DNA of 64,000 bases. Origin: an uncultured Bacteroidales bacterium (GTDB lineage Bacteria > Bacteroidota > Bacteroidia > Bacteroidales > Tenuifilaceae). The notes beneath the pieces were generated by a model. It was not told the DNA's origin, searched no databases, and saw only the letters and a program-made list of their open reading frames with translations. The stretch covers positions 31,303 through 95,302 of the forward strand of contig CALBBQ010000024.1 in the NCBI GenBank assembly GCA_937926785.1, written 5' to 3'. This document shows, in pieces, positions 9,105 through 18,421 of the stretch. Numbering within the stretch: position 1 is the first letter of the stretch; each line of letters begins with the position of its first letter. A program made the position numbers and the translations under genes.

Positions 9105-9343
9105 ATTTACAATCATTATCGTAGCACAAAAAAGAACTACAAATCAGTTTTCTTATTCTGCAACCCTTGTATGGCGGGAGCTCCTTCGTCGGTTCCGCCA
9201 TCTGGGCATTTACAATCATTATCGCAGCACAAAAAAGAACTACAAATCAGTTTTCTTATTCTGCAACCCTTGTATGGCGGGAGCTCCTTCGTCGGTTCCG
9301 CCATCTGGGCATTTACAATCATTATCGCAGCACAAAAAGAACC
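9092..9343 (-). repeat. 103-bp tandem repeat carrying the 5' end and promoter region of tRNA-Leu(CAG)
   Basis: Units at 9092-9194 and 9195-9297 are identical except one base (T/C at 9122/9225). A third partial copy covers 9298 to about 9338. Each unit holds the first 13 bases of the tRNA, a putative -33/-7 pair (TTTG at 9143-9140, TAATGATTG at 9118-9110) and a hairpin. In the hairpin ATGGCGG (9171-9177, 9274-9280) pairs with CCGCCAT of the next tRNA fragment (9195-9201, 9298-9304) across a 17-base loop. The third copy lacks the -33 box. Confidence 0.9.
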
Positions 9344-9412
9344 CGTTTTTATTGCGGATGCAAATTTACAAAGAAAATTTATTACATCAACTTCAAGTGG
9401 AAAATTTTTAAT

Positions 9413-9451
9413 AAAAAAAAACCGACCCTGATTTACCGGTGTCGATTTTTT
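9413..9451 (-). terminator. Terminator downstream of the DPP-IV gene
   Basis: The reverse strand has a 10-bp stem AAAAATCGAC/GTCGGTTTTT (one G-T pair) around a 14-base loop, followed by T. It sits 21 bases after the stop of the DPP-IV gene. Confidence 0.7.
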
Positions 9452-9472
9452 GTTAATGTGCTTTGTTATTTG

Positions 9473-11647
9473 CTATAGGTTTGCTTTGATATAGTTTGAC
9501 ATCAGGGTGTAGAGGTGCATGGTGGTATTGCCACCCCTTATCCCGTGGTTCTTGTCGGGGTATATCATAACATCAAACTGCTTACCGGCTTGAACCAGCT
9601 TCTCAATCAGCTCAACGGCATTCTGGAAGTGAACATTATCGTCGGCTGTACCATGGATTAGAAGGAACTTCCCCTTTAACTTATCTACGTGATTGATAGG
9701 GGAGTTGTTATCGTAGCCCAAAGGATTTTCCTGTGGCAACCCCATGAACCTTTCGGTGTAGATGGAGTCGTAGTATCGCCAATTGGTGACTGGAGCAACG
9801 GCAATGGCCATGCGGAACACATCGGCACCCTTGAAAAGGCATAGGCTCGACATGTAGCCACCGTAGCTCCAGCCCCAGATGCCAATCCGGGTTCCATCAA
9901 CATAGGGTAGTGTTTGCAGGTATTTAGCTGTTTCAATCTGGTCTATGGATTCGTAGTAGCCCAGCTGACCGTAGGTCATCTTCTTAAACTGTTCACCCCG
10001 GCCGCCTGTGCCCCTGCCGTCAACGCAAACAACCATATATCCTTGCGTGGCAAGGTACTCGTCCCATCCAATGCGGAAGTTATCCGTTACTGTTTGCGAA
10101 CCCGGCCCACTATACTGGTACATCATCACCGGGTACTTGTTGCTTTCATCAAATCCCAGGGGTTTAACCATGTAACCGTAGAGTTCAACTCCCTCGCTGG
10201 TTTTAAAGGTGAAAAACTCTTTTTGGGGTATATCGTACTGGGTTAAACGCTCTTTGAGCTTCTGGTTATCTTCCATGACTCTAACCTGTTTTCCGTTCAG
10301 CTTGTATAGCGTTACGGATAATGGGCTGGTGACGGATGAGTTGTAAATCATGAAGTACCTGAAATTCTTGGTGAACACTGCGTTATTTGAGCCGCTATGG
10401 GGAGAGAGCTTTGCCGTTTTTCCTTTCATATCAACAGAAAATACTGCTTTGCGCAGGGGGCTTTGATCGTATCCCTGGTAGAATATGGTTCTGCTTTTAG
10501 GTTCAAAGCCATATACCGATGTTACCTCGTATTGCCCCTTAGTAAGCTGCAGGTTAGTTTTACTTTGCAGGTCGTATAGGTAGATATGCTTGAATCCATC
10601 GCGTTCAGAGGTAAGGATAAATTGTTTACCATCGGGGGTAATGGTGAGGTAGTCGTCGCCTACCTCTTCAATGTAGTACTTGTTGGTTTCGGTGTAAGCA
10701 ATGTCAGACTTACCGGAGGTTATGTCGGAGATCAGGATGTCGAGCTGGTTCTGCAGTCTATTCAAGCGTATCAGGCAAAGCTTATCCGATGCGGGCATCC
10801 ATTTTATACGGGGAATGTACTGATCAGTGTTGGGCCCTGCGTCCATCTGATGCGTTTCCTTGCTGTTCAGGTTGTACACGTGTATGGTAACCACCGAGTT
10901 CTCCTCACCGGCTTTCGGGTACTTAAAGGTGTAGTTTTCGGGGTAGAGCTTGCGCTCGAACATTGTCATGTTGAACAGCTTAACCTGGCTCTCATCAAAA
11001 CGGTAATAGGCCAGTTTCCGGGAGTCGGGCGACCATTGCAAACCGGTAGTCAACGAGAACTCTTCCTCATAAACCCAGTCGGCAGCCCCGTTAATGATAT
11101 TGTTGTATGAGCCGTCGCTGGTTACCTGAATCTCGTCGAATGTTTGTAAATCAACAATATAGATATTGTTATCGCGGACAAACGCCACCTTGCTGCCATC
11201 GGGCGAAAAGGTTGCATTCATTTGGGGGCCTTTGCGCGACAGGCGTTTTAGCTCTTTGGATTTAATGAAGTAGATGTAATTTTCGGCGGTGTAGGAATGC
11301 CTGTATATGGGTTGTACGCTGGTTTCAATGATCATTTTGGTTTCATCGGCCGAAAGCTGGTAGTTGCTGAAACTTTTCAGGTCTGCTTCATCAAAGGTTG
11401 CAGGGTCGAAAAGGACTTCGGTCTGATCGCCGGTGGCGAGCTTAAACCTGGCAATCTGACCCTTATCGTTGAACGCTGAGTAATACTCGTCATCGTTCAT
11501 GGGGGTTAATCCCCAGATGCTTTTTGAACGGAAGGTTCCCTTTTTAAACAAATCGTCAAGGGTAATGTGCTGCTTTGCATCCTGAGCCATAGCAAGCTGC
11601 ATGGCTACAAGGAAAACTGATAGCAAATAAATAACTACTTTTCTCAT
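9473..11647 (-). CDS. Dipeptidyl peptidase IV (S9 family)
   Basis: A 724-residue exported serine exopeptidase that releases Xaa-Pro or Xaa-Ala dipeptides. The signal peptide MRKVVIYLLSVFLVAMQLAMAQ is followed by a DPP-IV beta-propeller carrying DWVYEEEF, where Glu194-196 correspond to the double-Glu that binds the substrate N-terminus. The alpha/beta hydrolase domain follows. The nucleophile is Ser594 in GWSYGGY, the Asp lies in HGTADDNVHF and the His in DKNHGI. The Glu motif separates true DPP-IV from other S9 peptidases. With the second S9, M14, M3 and C69 genes in the window it points to peptide-based growth. Confidence 0.95.
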   Translation of the reverse strand: MRKVVIYLLSVFLVAMQLAMAQDAKQHITLDDLFKKGTFRSKSIWGLTPMNDDEYYSAFNDKGQIARFKLATGDQTEVLFDPATFDEADLKSFSNYQLSADETKMIIETSVQPIYRHSYTAENYIYFIKSKELKRLSRKGPQMNATFSPDGSKVAFVRDNNIYIVDLQTFDEIQVTSDGSYNNIINGAADWVYEEEFSLTTGLQWSPDSRKLAYYRFDESQVKLFNMTMFERKLYPENYTFKYPKAGEENSVVTIHVYNLNSKETHQMDAGPNTDQYIPRIKWMPASDKLCLIRLNRLQNQLDILISDITSGKSDIAYTETNKYYIEEVGDDYLTITPDGKQFILTSERDGFKHIYLYDLQSKTNLQLTKGQYEVTSVYGFEPKSRTIFYQGYDQSPLRKAVFSVDMKGKTAKLSPHSGSNNAVFTKNFRYFMIYNSSVTSPLSVTLYKLNGKQVRVMEDNQKLKERLTQYDIPQKEFFTFKTSEGVELYGYMVKPLGFDESNKYPVMMYQYSGPGSQTVTDNFRIGWDEYLATQGYMVVCVDGRGTGGRGEQFKKMTYGQLGYYESIDQIETAKYLQTLPYVDGTRIGIWGWSYGGYMSSLCLFKGADVFRMAIAVAPVTNWRYYDSIYTERFMGLPQENPLGYDNNSPINHVDKLKGKFLLIHGTADDNVHFQNAVELIEKLVQAGKQFDVMIYPDKNHGIRGGNTTMHLYTLMSNYIKANL

Positions 11648-11797
11648 GGTTTTATATTATGAATTTTTGGTTTGATTTAGCAACACTTTAAATGTTTAAC
11701 AATGTCCCTAAAATAAGCATAAAAATTTGACTTCAAAACGATCAAAGCATAATATTCTAAATCGATTGCGGATGTTAAAAGGTGTGAAAACCAAACT

Positions 11798-11832
11798 TTT
11801 GTTCCCCCATTCCATTTTTTTTAATACTTTTG
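11798..11832 (+). promoter_or_regulatory. Probable ppdK promoter
   Basis: TTTG (11798-11801) and TACTTTTG (11825-11832) match the -33/-7 elements, with a 23-base spacer that is slightly long. The predicted start leaves a leader of about 65 bases before the ATG at 11904. Confidence 0.5.
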
Positions 11833-11903
11833 TAAGCTCACGCAGAATTTGTTAAAAACAAGTAATAGTTAACCCTAAAGTTTAATTAAAAACTCGAAAA
11901 TAG

Positions 11904-14630
11904 ATGTCGAAAGTTAAGAGAGTTTACGTCTTTGGAAATAAGACGGCAGAAGGAAAAGCAGACATGAAGAATCTGCTTGGCGGAAAGGGTGCTAACCTGG
12001 CCGAGATGTGTTTACTTGGCTTACCTGTACCCGCAGGTTTTACCATTACAACCGATACCTGTAATGAGTACTACAAAAATAACCATGAGCTCCCTGCCGA
12101 ACTGCTCCCCGAAATATGGGATGCAATGGCTAAGGTTGAACAGATGATGGGAATGAAGTACGGCGATCCCGAAAACCCGCTCTTGGTTAGCTGCCGTTCC
12201 GGAGCCCGCAAATCGATGCCCGGTATGATGGATACCGTTTTGAACATTGGACTCTGCTCATCTACCATTCCCGGACTTATAAAGAAAACAAATAATCCGC
12301 GCTTTGTGTGGGATTCCTACCGTCGTCTGATCATGATGTATGCCGATGTGGTGATGGAAAAGGCCGAAGGCATTGAGCCTACCGATGGTAAAGGTATTCG
12401 TAAACGACTCGATGATATTCTTGATGAATACAAGCACAGCAAGGGTTACAAGAGCGATACCGATTTAACAGCCGACGACCTTAAATTTCTGGCCGAAGAG
12501 TTTAAGAAGCAGATTAAACTTGTTTTGGGTAAAGAGTTTCCCGATGATGCCAAGGAGCAACTTCTTGGTGGTATCAAGGCTGTGTTTAAGAGCTGGAACG
12601 GGAAGAAAGCCGTATCGTATCGTCGCATCGAGGGCATTCCCGACGATTGGGGTACAGCAGTAAACGTACAAACCATGGTGTTTGGTAACATGGGCGATAC
12701 ATCAGCAACCGGTGTGGCATTCACCCGTAACCCTGCAAATGGCGAAAATGTTTTCTACGGCGAATGGTTAATTAATGCTCAGGGCGAAGATGTGGTTGCC
12801 GGTATTCGCACCCCAAACCCATTGAACAAGGAAACCAAGAACGAGCAAAACAAGCATCTTCCTAGCATGGAGGAACTCATGCCTGGCACCTACAAGGAGC
12901 TAGTTGAGATCCGCAACACCCTGGAAAAAGCATTCAAGGATATGCAGGATATCGAGTTCACCATTCAGGAAGGAAAGCTTTACATGCTACAATGCCGTGC
13001 GGGCAAGCGTACTGGTACCGCTGCGCTTAACATGGCCATGGATATGCTGCATGAGGGATTAATTGATGAAAAAACCGCTGTACTTCGCGTTGATCCTGTT
13101 CAGCTCGATGAGCTGCTTCACCCCATTTGCGATCCCAAGGAAGAATCCAAGGTTTCCCCTTTAGTAAAAGGTTTACCAGCAGGTCCTGGCGCTGCCGTTG
13201 GTAAGGTAGTATTCACTGCCGAGGATGCTGTGGCATGGAGCCGTAAGGGTGAAAAGGTGATTCTGCTACGCGAAGAAACAAATCCCGAGGACGTTGAGGG
13301 TATGCGTGCCGCAATGGGTATTCTTACCGCTCGTGGAGGTATGACCTCACACGCTGCGCTCGTTGCCCGTGGTTGGGGTAAATGTTGTATTGTAGGAGCC
13401 GGTGCACTGAAGGTGAATGTAACCGACAAAACCGCTAGGGTTGAAGGTTCTAACGTAGTTATCAAGGAAGGTGATGTGCTAACCCTGAATGGTACTAAAG
13501 GACATGTTTACTATGCAGAACTTAAACTTATGGAAGCTACCGAAAATCCTCGCTTCCAGGAGTTCATGAAACTAGTTGACAAGTACCGCAAGATGGGGGT
13601 ACGCACCAATGCCGATACCCCCGAAGATGCCAAGGTTGCCCGCGATTTTGGCGCTGAGGGTATAGGTTTATTCCGTACCGAGCACATGTTCTACGGAAAG
13701 GGTTCCGAGGAGCCATTATTCCTGCTTCGCAAGATGATTCTAAGCTCAACCGAGGAAGAACGCCGCAAAGCATTGGACGAACTCTTTGTATTCGTTAAAC
13801 GCGATGTGAAGAACACCATGCTTGCCATGGATACCCTACCCGTTACCTTCCGCTTACTCGACCCACCCCTACATGAGTTCGTACCCCAGAGCGCCGATAA
13901 ACAGGCTGAGTTGGCCAAAGCCCTCGGAATTACTGTTGAAGCTATTGTAAAACGTGGCGAGGCTCTGCACGAGGTTAATCCCATGATGGGACACCGCGGT
14001 GTGCGTCTTGGTGTTACCTATCCCGAAATCTCCGAAATGCAGATCCGCGCAATTTTCGAGGCTACTGCTGAGCTGATGAAGGAAGGCAAGACCCCGCGTC
14101 CCGAAATTATGGTTCCGGTTACCTGCGATGTATCGGAACTTGATTTTACCAAGAAGATTGTTGACCGCGTTTACGCTGAGGTTTGCAAGAAATTTAGTAT
14201 CAATGCCATTGAGTATAAGTACGGTACTATGATTGAGATACCACGCGCCTGCTTGCTGGCCGATAGAATGGCTAAGACCGCAGAGTTCTTCTCATTCGGC
14301 ACCAACGACCTCACCCAGATGACTTTTGGTTTCAGCCGCGATGATATTGGCGGATTCCTTCACGATTACCTCGATAAAAAGATGCTTGCTGCTGACCCAT
14401 TCCAGACCATTGACCAGGATGGTGTTGGCCAGCTCATAGAGATGGCTGTTACCAAAGGACGCAACACCCGTCCTGATCTTAAGGTGGGTATATGCGGTGA
14501 GCAGGGTGGCGATCCCGCTTCGGTTGAGTTCTGCTTCAAGAACGGTTTAACCTATGTGAGCTGCTCGCCATTCCGAGTTCCCATTGCCCGCTTGGCTGCT
14601 GCACAGGCAAGCATTAAGTACGGAAAATAA
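11904..14630 (+). CDS. ppdK: Pyruvate, phosphate dikinase
   Basis: A cytosolic enzyme interconverting pyruvate + ATP + Pi with PEP + AMP + PPi. The 908 residues match the usual PPDK length and order. An ATP-grasp N-terminal half (GGKGANLAEM near residue 25, SCRSGARKSMPGMMDT near 100) is followed by the swivelling phosphohistidine domain with GGMTSHAALVARGWGK, His483 being the phosphorylated residue. The C-terminal PEP/pyruvate TIM barrel has CGEQGGDP with the catalytic Cys864. A perfect terminator follows, so the gene is probably monocistronic. In anaerobes it serves PPi-linked glycolysis or gluconeogenesis, and the carboxyltransferase gene 2 kb downstream feeds the same C3/C4 node. Confidence 0.98.
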   Translation: MSKVKRVYVFGNKTAEGKADMKNLLGGKGANLAEMCLLGLPVPAGFTITTDTCNEYYKNNHELPAELLPEIWDAMAKVEQMMGMKYGDPENPLLVSCRSGARKSMPGMMDTVLNIGLCSSTIPGLIKKTNNPRFVWDSYRRLIMMYADVVMEKAEGIEPTDGKGIRKRLDDILDEYKHSKGYKSDTDLTADDLKFLAEEFKKQIKLVLGKEFPDDAKEQLLGGIKAVFKSWNGKKAVSYRRIEGIPDDWGTAVNVQTMVFGNMGDTSATGVAFTRNPANGENVFYGEWLINAQGEDVVAGIRTPNPLNKETKNEQNKHLPSMEELMPGTYKELVEIRNTLEKAFKDMQDIEFTIQEGKLYMLQCRAGKRTGTAALNMAMDMLHEGLIDEKTAVLRVDPVQLDELLHPICDPKEESKVSPLVKGLPAGPGAAVGKVVFTAEDAVAWSRKGEKVILLREETNPEDVEGMRAAMGILTARGGMTSHAALVARGWGKCCIVGAGALKVNVTDKTARVEGSNVVIKEGDVLTLNGTKGHVYYAELKLMEATENPRFQEFMKLVDKYRKMGVRTNADTPEDAKVARDFGAEGIGLFRTEHMFYGKGSEEPLFLLRKMILSSTEEERRKALDELFVFVKRDVKNTMLAMDTLPVTFRLLDPPLHEFVPQSADKQAELAKALGITVEAIVKRGEALHEVNPMMGHRGVRLGVTYPEISEMQIRAIFEATAELMKEGKTPRPEIMVPVTCDVSELDFTKKIVDRVYAEVCKKFSINAIEYKYGTMIEIPRACLLADRMAKTAEFFSFGTNDLTQMTFGFSRDDIGGFLHDYLDKKMLAADPFQTIDQDGVGQLIEMAVTKGRNTRPDLKVGICGEQGGDPASVEFCFKNGLTYVSCSPFRVPIARLAAAQASIKYGK

Positions 14631-14651
14631 ATTTTTCTCAATCTTTATTTT

Positions 14652-14677
14652 AAAACGCCCTGACATCAGGGCGTTTT
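14652..14677 (+). terminator. ppdK terminator
   Basis: A perfect 11-bp stem AAAACGCCCTG/CAGGGCGTTTT with a 4-base loop, followed by a T run, 21 bases after the stop codon. Confidence 0.95.
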
Positions 14678-14704
14678 TTTATTTTTGAGTATTATTTGAG
14701 AGGT

Positions 14705-16111
14705 ATGCGATTGCGCTCTAAAATTATTCTATTCCATCTTCTTCTATTATTAAAGTTTGGATGCCTTTCGGTAGCCGGACAGGAAGTAACCATTGTTGAC
14801 TCAACCTGGCTTGCATCAACCTATAACTACCTGCTGATGGTTGAAGCCGACTCCGGAAATATTCACAAGGTTAGAGACTTGCTGGCTTTGGGAGCGGATC
14901 CAAACACAAGCGATGAACGTGGTGTAACACCTCTAATGTTCGCTGTACAATCGGGGAATATTGATTTGGTTGAACTGCTAATTGAAAGTGGTGCTAATGT
15001 TAATGCCTACCCTCAAAACGGGAATACTGCACTGCATGCAGCAACTATGGCTGCTAACGACAGCATTGCTGAACTGCTTATCAGAAATGGCGCCGAGGTC
15101 AATGCAAAAAATGTAAAAGGTCTTACACCACTCCATTTTGCAGTTTGGCATGGACTTCCTTACCTAACCGACATTCTCATTTACTATGGTGCCAATGTAA
15201 ATGCAAAAGATTATAGGGGCAATACCCCTCTAATGTTAGCAGCTTATGCCGGAGCTAAGCTTAGTGTCCGGTTGCTGCTTGAAAATGGAGCAAATCCCAA
15301 TTTAACTGACCTGAATAAGGTTTCGCCTCTAATGGTGGCTGCCCAGTTTAACGATACCATTATTTGTAAGTATCTCATAAGCTATGGTGCTGACATTTCC
15401 TTGACCGATAGCAGAGGGGCTAATGCTCTCTGTTATGCCATAGCCAATTATTCAAACGATGTGGTTAAATGCTTAAGTGTGAACGATGCGTTGCAGTTTA
15501 AACTCAATAAAAGCTACTACCAAATTGCTAAGGAGCATAACAACAGGATAGCCCAGCAACTCATTGCAAACCAAGGGCTGAAGGCAAGAATAAAACCCTC
15601 ATTATCCTCAGTGTACGTTGGGATGGGTACCCAATTTGAGAGGCATGAGTTTTTACTAGGCTATTTTTTTGGATTTGTAGAACAAATCTCAAAGATTGAG
15701 CTTGCGTTGGGATACTGGTACAGACCGAGTCCCATAGCTACACTAACCGACCAGAATGGTCAGCTCATACAGTTTTGGGAGAAAAGAAGGATTATACAGG
15801 CAAACATAAGTCGTTCTCAACTACTATATCAGTACCAAAAATGGAAAGTGCTTGCAACTGGCCATCTGAGTTTAGGTGTTGCCTTCCGAAATTTTGAGGC
15901 TACACCTTTAGATCCCAAGAATACTTTTGTTCCTACTCTTACAGGTGGATTGTCCGCTAAAGGAAATATCATGGAGTACACCGTGGGGTGCAGCTATAGC
16001 TTTTACAAGCAGCTCGATGTATTACCATACATGGTTACCATTTCAGCCAAAATCCATTTCAACACTTTACGCCCAAGGGTTATAAACAAAAGCATAAAAC
16101 ATGTTCAGTAA
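14705..16111 (+). CDS. Exported ankyrin-repeat protein with a beta-rich, barrel-like C-terminal domain
   Basis: I use the ATG at 14705, in frame with a TTG at 14696, because it gives a compact signal peptide (to about residue 25). Residues about 38-265 contain roughly seven ankyrin repeats (GxTPLMxAxxxGxxxxVxxLLxxGAxVN pattern). Residues about 285-468 have no ankyrin features. They show alternating hydrophobic/aromatic strands such as SVYVGMGTQFERHEFLLGYF and end in VTISAKIHFN, which resembles a small outer-membrane barrel. No close family is recognised for that part. Its stop codon region overlaps the start of the next gene by 11 bases. Confidence 0.8.
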   Translation: MRLRSKIILFHLLLLLKFGCLSVAGQEVTIVDSTWLASTYNYLLMVEADSGNIHKVRDLLALGADPNTSDERGVTPLMFAVQSGNIDLVELLIESGANVNAYPQNGNTALHAATMAANDSIAELLIRNGAEVNAKNVKGLTPLHFAVWHGLPYLTDILIYYGANVNAKDYRGNTPLMLAAYAGAKLSVRLLLENGANPNLTDLNKVSPLMVAAQFNDTIICKYLISYGADISLTDSRGANALCYAIANYSNDVVKCLSVNDALQFKLNKSYYQIAKEHNNRIAQQLIANQGLKARIKPSLSSVYVGMGTQFERHEFLLGYFFGFVEQISKIELALGYWYRPSPIATLTDQNGQLIQFWEKRRIIQANISRSQLLYQYQKWKVLATGHLSLGVAFRNFEATPLDPKNTFVPTLTGGLSAKGNIMEYTVGCSYSFYKQLDVLPYMVTISAKIHFNTLRPRVINKSIKHVQ

Positions 16112-16523
16112 GATAGCTAAGGCATTATTAACCGCTGCAATTATCACCTTGCCCTTTTCATGTGAGGACCTGGGTGCTTTCATTGTCGATTGTAATGAAT
16201 GCTACGAATTGAAACCTGAAAAAATAGACGTCTTGCTTAAGTTCACTATTAATTCCCAAAACCCGGAAGTCTATTTTGAAATATACAACGGTTTACCTGA
16301 CAATGGAACCCTTTTATACACTGGTTATTCAACCATTAAAGAAAAAGTCCTTATGCTCGACCCCGATACCTACTACTCAATTAAAGCCTTTTATAGTAGC
16401 AAAGGGCGTGAAGTAATTGTGATTGACGGCACCAATCTAAAACTCAAGTACGATAAGACATCCTGTTCAAGTCCATGCTACGTTATTGAGGGCGATAAAC
16501 TCGATGCTCGGTTGAGGTATTAA
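16101..16523 (+). CDS. Small lipoprotein coupled to the ankyrin protein
   Basis: A 140-residue product that begins inside the ankyrin gene (11-base overlap), so translation is probably coupled. The N-terminus MFSKIAKALLTAAIITLPFSC has a lipobox-like LPFSC, so Cys21 would be lipidated and the protein anchored in the inner or outer membrane. The rest is beta-rich with CNECYE and a late pair of Cys (TSCSSPC). The body (about residues 40-115) looks like a fibronectin-III-like sandwich (TYYSIKAFYSSKGREV), but this is only a visual impression. The function is unknown; it is a probable partner of the ankyrin protein. Confidence 0.75.
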   Translation: MFSKIAKALLTAAIITLPFSCEDLGAFIVDCNECYELKPEKIDVLLKFTINSQNPEVYFEIYNGLPDNGTLLYTGYSTIKEKVLMLDPDTYYSIKAFYSSKGREVIVIDGTNLKLKYDKTSCSSPCYVIEGDKLDARLRY

Positions 16524-16662
16524 AACATGTTCTTAAGCAGTGTTTTAAAACCATGTTTTCAAACTACTAAAAACACGGGTTGAAATCAAAACAATATTAG
16601 TTACTTCGCCGTAAATATTCATGTTTAGAAAGGTTTGGTATTAATCCATTAAAAATTTTACG

Positions 16663-18360
16663 GTGAAGAGGCAATTACTAATTAGGGATGTAACCCTTAG
16701 GGATGGGCAACAATCGTTGTTTGCCACCCGTATGACCCAACAGCAGGTAGAAAGAGTATTGCCATACTATCGCGAGGCTGGATTTTACGCCATGGAGGTT
16801 TGGGGCGGTGCTGTTCCCGATTCGGTGATGCGTTACCTGAATGAAGACCCGTGGTTTAGGCTAGAGAGCATCAAGGCTGCAATTGGCGATGCCTCTAAGC
16901 TAACCGCGCTGTCGCGGGGACGTAACCTTTTTGGGTACAATCCCTACCCGGAAGAGGTAATTGAGGGCTTTAACAGAAATGCCGTAAAATCCGGCATATC
17001 TATCATGCGTATATTCGATGCGCTCAACGATACCGATAATATCCGTAGCACTGTTAAGTATGTTAAGGAGAACGGTGGACTGGCCGACTGTACCGTTTGC
17101 TTTACCGTTGATCCAAAGTTTTCCAGAAAGGACAGGATTAAAGCCATGCTAAGCGGTAAAACCCTGCCCCGTAAAATTTTCACCGAAAAATACTATATAG
17201 CCAAAGCCAAGGAGCTCGAGGCCATGGGAGCCGATATGATAACTCTGAAGGATATGGCTGGATTGGTTACCCCGGAACAATCGGCTAATATTATTTCGGC
17301 TCTAAAGCGTGAGGTGAAGGTGCCTGTTGATTTTCATACACACTGTACACCCGGCTATGGTTTGGCTTCTACATTAACCGCTATAGTCAATGGTGTTGAT
17401 ATTGTTGATACTGCCATTTGGAATTTTGCCGGTGGCCCTGCTGCTCCCGCCTTTGAGCTCATCCAAATCTTTTGCGATAAGATGGGGATCCATACGGGGG
17501 TTAACCTCCAAGCGGTTTCAGCCATTAACCGGGAGTTAAAGAATATTCGGGCAGAGCTCAAGGAGCTTGATACCTATGAGCTGCCAAACGAATTTGATAT
17601 CACCAGCTACACTTTACCCGCACGAATCGATAACCTTTTTGAACAGGCTATCCTATTTGCCCAGTCGGGCAAGTACGAGGCCCTGCTCGATGCCTGTCAG
17701 GCCATTGAGCGTTACTTTAACTTCCCCGAACCCGATGAGAACGTGAAAAATGCTGAAATACCGGGAGGTATGTACACCAACATGCTGGCTCAGCTCAAAC
17801 AGCTTAAGTTGGAAAACCTGCTTCCAAGGGTTCTTGAGATTATACCCACCGTTCGCCTGGATGCGGGATGCCCACCACTGGTTACACCTACCAGCCAGAT
17901 TGTTGGTGCACAAGCTGTTAACTGTGCAATTGACGAAAGCAAGGGGTTGCCATTCTATACCAATAAATCCATCCAGTTTGTAAACCTGGTTAAGGGGATA
18001 TACGGTAAAACGCCGTTACCAATCGATCCACAGTTTAGGTTAAAGATAGCCGGCGTAGCCGAGGAAACCCCCTACGACACTTCAAATTACAAGAAGCAAC
18101 CAAACCCATCGTTCCCTGAGTACGGTGAGGATGTTCGTTTGGCTATGAACGAGAAGGAGGAACTCCTGCTGGAGCTTTTCCCTACTGTTGCTGAGAAATA
18201 TTTACGCGATAAGGTAGTGAACCATTATGAGTCCATAAAGCGCGAGAAGGAAGAAGAGCAACAGCGAAAGATTCAGGAGGAAAAGCAAAAATACTACTCC
18301 ATGACCGAGGAGCAGCGATGGAAAAGGTTACTCGACGGACTTCAGCAGTATTTCTGTTAG
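16663..18360 (+). CDS. Pyruvate/oxaloacetate carboxyltransferase (OadA/5S type) without biotin domain
   Basis: The 565-residue protein begins at GTG 16663 with KRQLLIRDVTLRDGQQSL, the metal-site strand of the carboxyltransferase TIM barrel. DMITLKDMAGL carries the carbamylated-Lys-type region, and HTHCTPG gives the metal-binding His pair. The C-terminal part (about 310-500) is the conserved PYC_OADA domain. The chain ends in a charged helix (KREKEEEQQRKIQEEKQ) with no AMKM biotinyl site, so it must work with a separate biotin carrier. It is a subunit of oxaloacetate decarboxylase, transcarboxylase or a two-subunit pyruvate carboxylase; the partners are not in this window. Confidence 0.92.
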   Translation: MKRQLLIRDVTLRDGQQSLFATRMTQQQVERVLPYYREAGFYAMEVWGGAVPDSVMRYLNEDPWFRLESIKAAIGDASKLTALSRGRNLFGYNPYPEEVIEGFNRNAVKSGISIMRIFDALNDTDNIRSTVKYVKENGGLADCTVCFTVDPKFSRKDRIKAMLSGKTLPRKIFTEKYYIAKAKELEAMGADMITLKDMAGLVTPEQSANIISALKREVKVPVDFHTHCTPGYGLASTLTAIVNGVDIVDTAIWNFAGGPAAPAFELIQIFCDKMGIHTGVNLQAVSAINRELKNIRAELKELDTYELPNEFDITSYTLPARIDNLFEQAILFAQSGKYEALLDACQAIERYFNFPEPDENVKNAEIPGGMYTNMLAQLKQLKLENLLPRVLEIIPTVRLDAGCPPLVTPTSQIVGAQAVNCAIDESKGLPFYTNKSIQFVNLVKGIYGKTPLPIDPQFRLKIAGVAEETPYDTSNYKKQPNPSFPEYGEDVRLAMNEKEELLLELFPTVAEKYLRDKVVNHYESIKREKEEEQQRKIQEEKQKYYSMTEEQRWKRLLDGLQQYFC

Positions 18361-18395
18361 CTTCATAGGTTTAGGTTAGCTATTAGGTAAAAAAA

Positions 18396-18415
18396 AGGGG
18401 CTCAGCTGAGCCCCT
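18396..18415. terminator. Bidirectional terminator between convergent genes
   Basis: A 20-bp perfect palindrome (AGGGGCTCAG and its complement) flanked by A on the left and T on the right. It serves the carboxyltransferase gene rightward and the S9 peptidase gene leftward. Confidence 0.9.
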
Positions 18416-18421
18416 GAATTT

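Noticed and set aside
9092..9343. CRISPR array
   Set aside because: Units are contiguous tandem copies without unique spacers and no cas genes are near. The same holds for 44897-45141 and the heptamer arrays.
8830..9411. Plus-strand frames of 193, 103 and 86 codons across the tRNA-Leu genes and tandem repeat
   Set aside because: They read the tRNA genes and repeat units in antisense and have no protein features.
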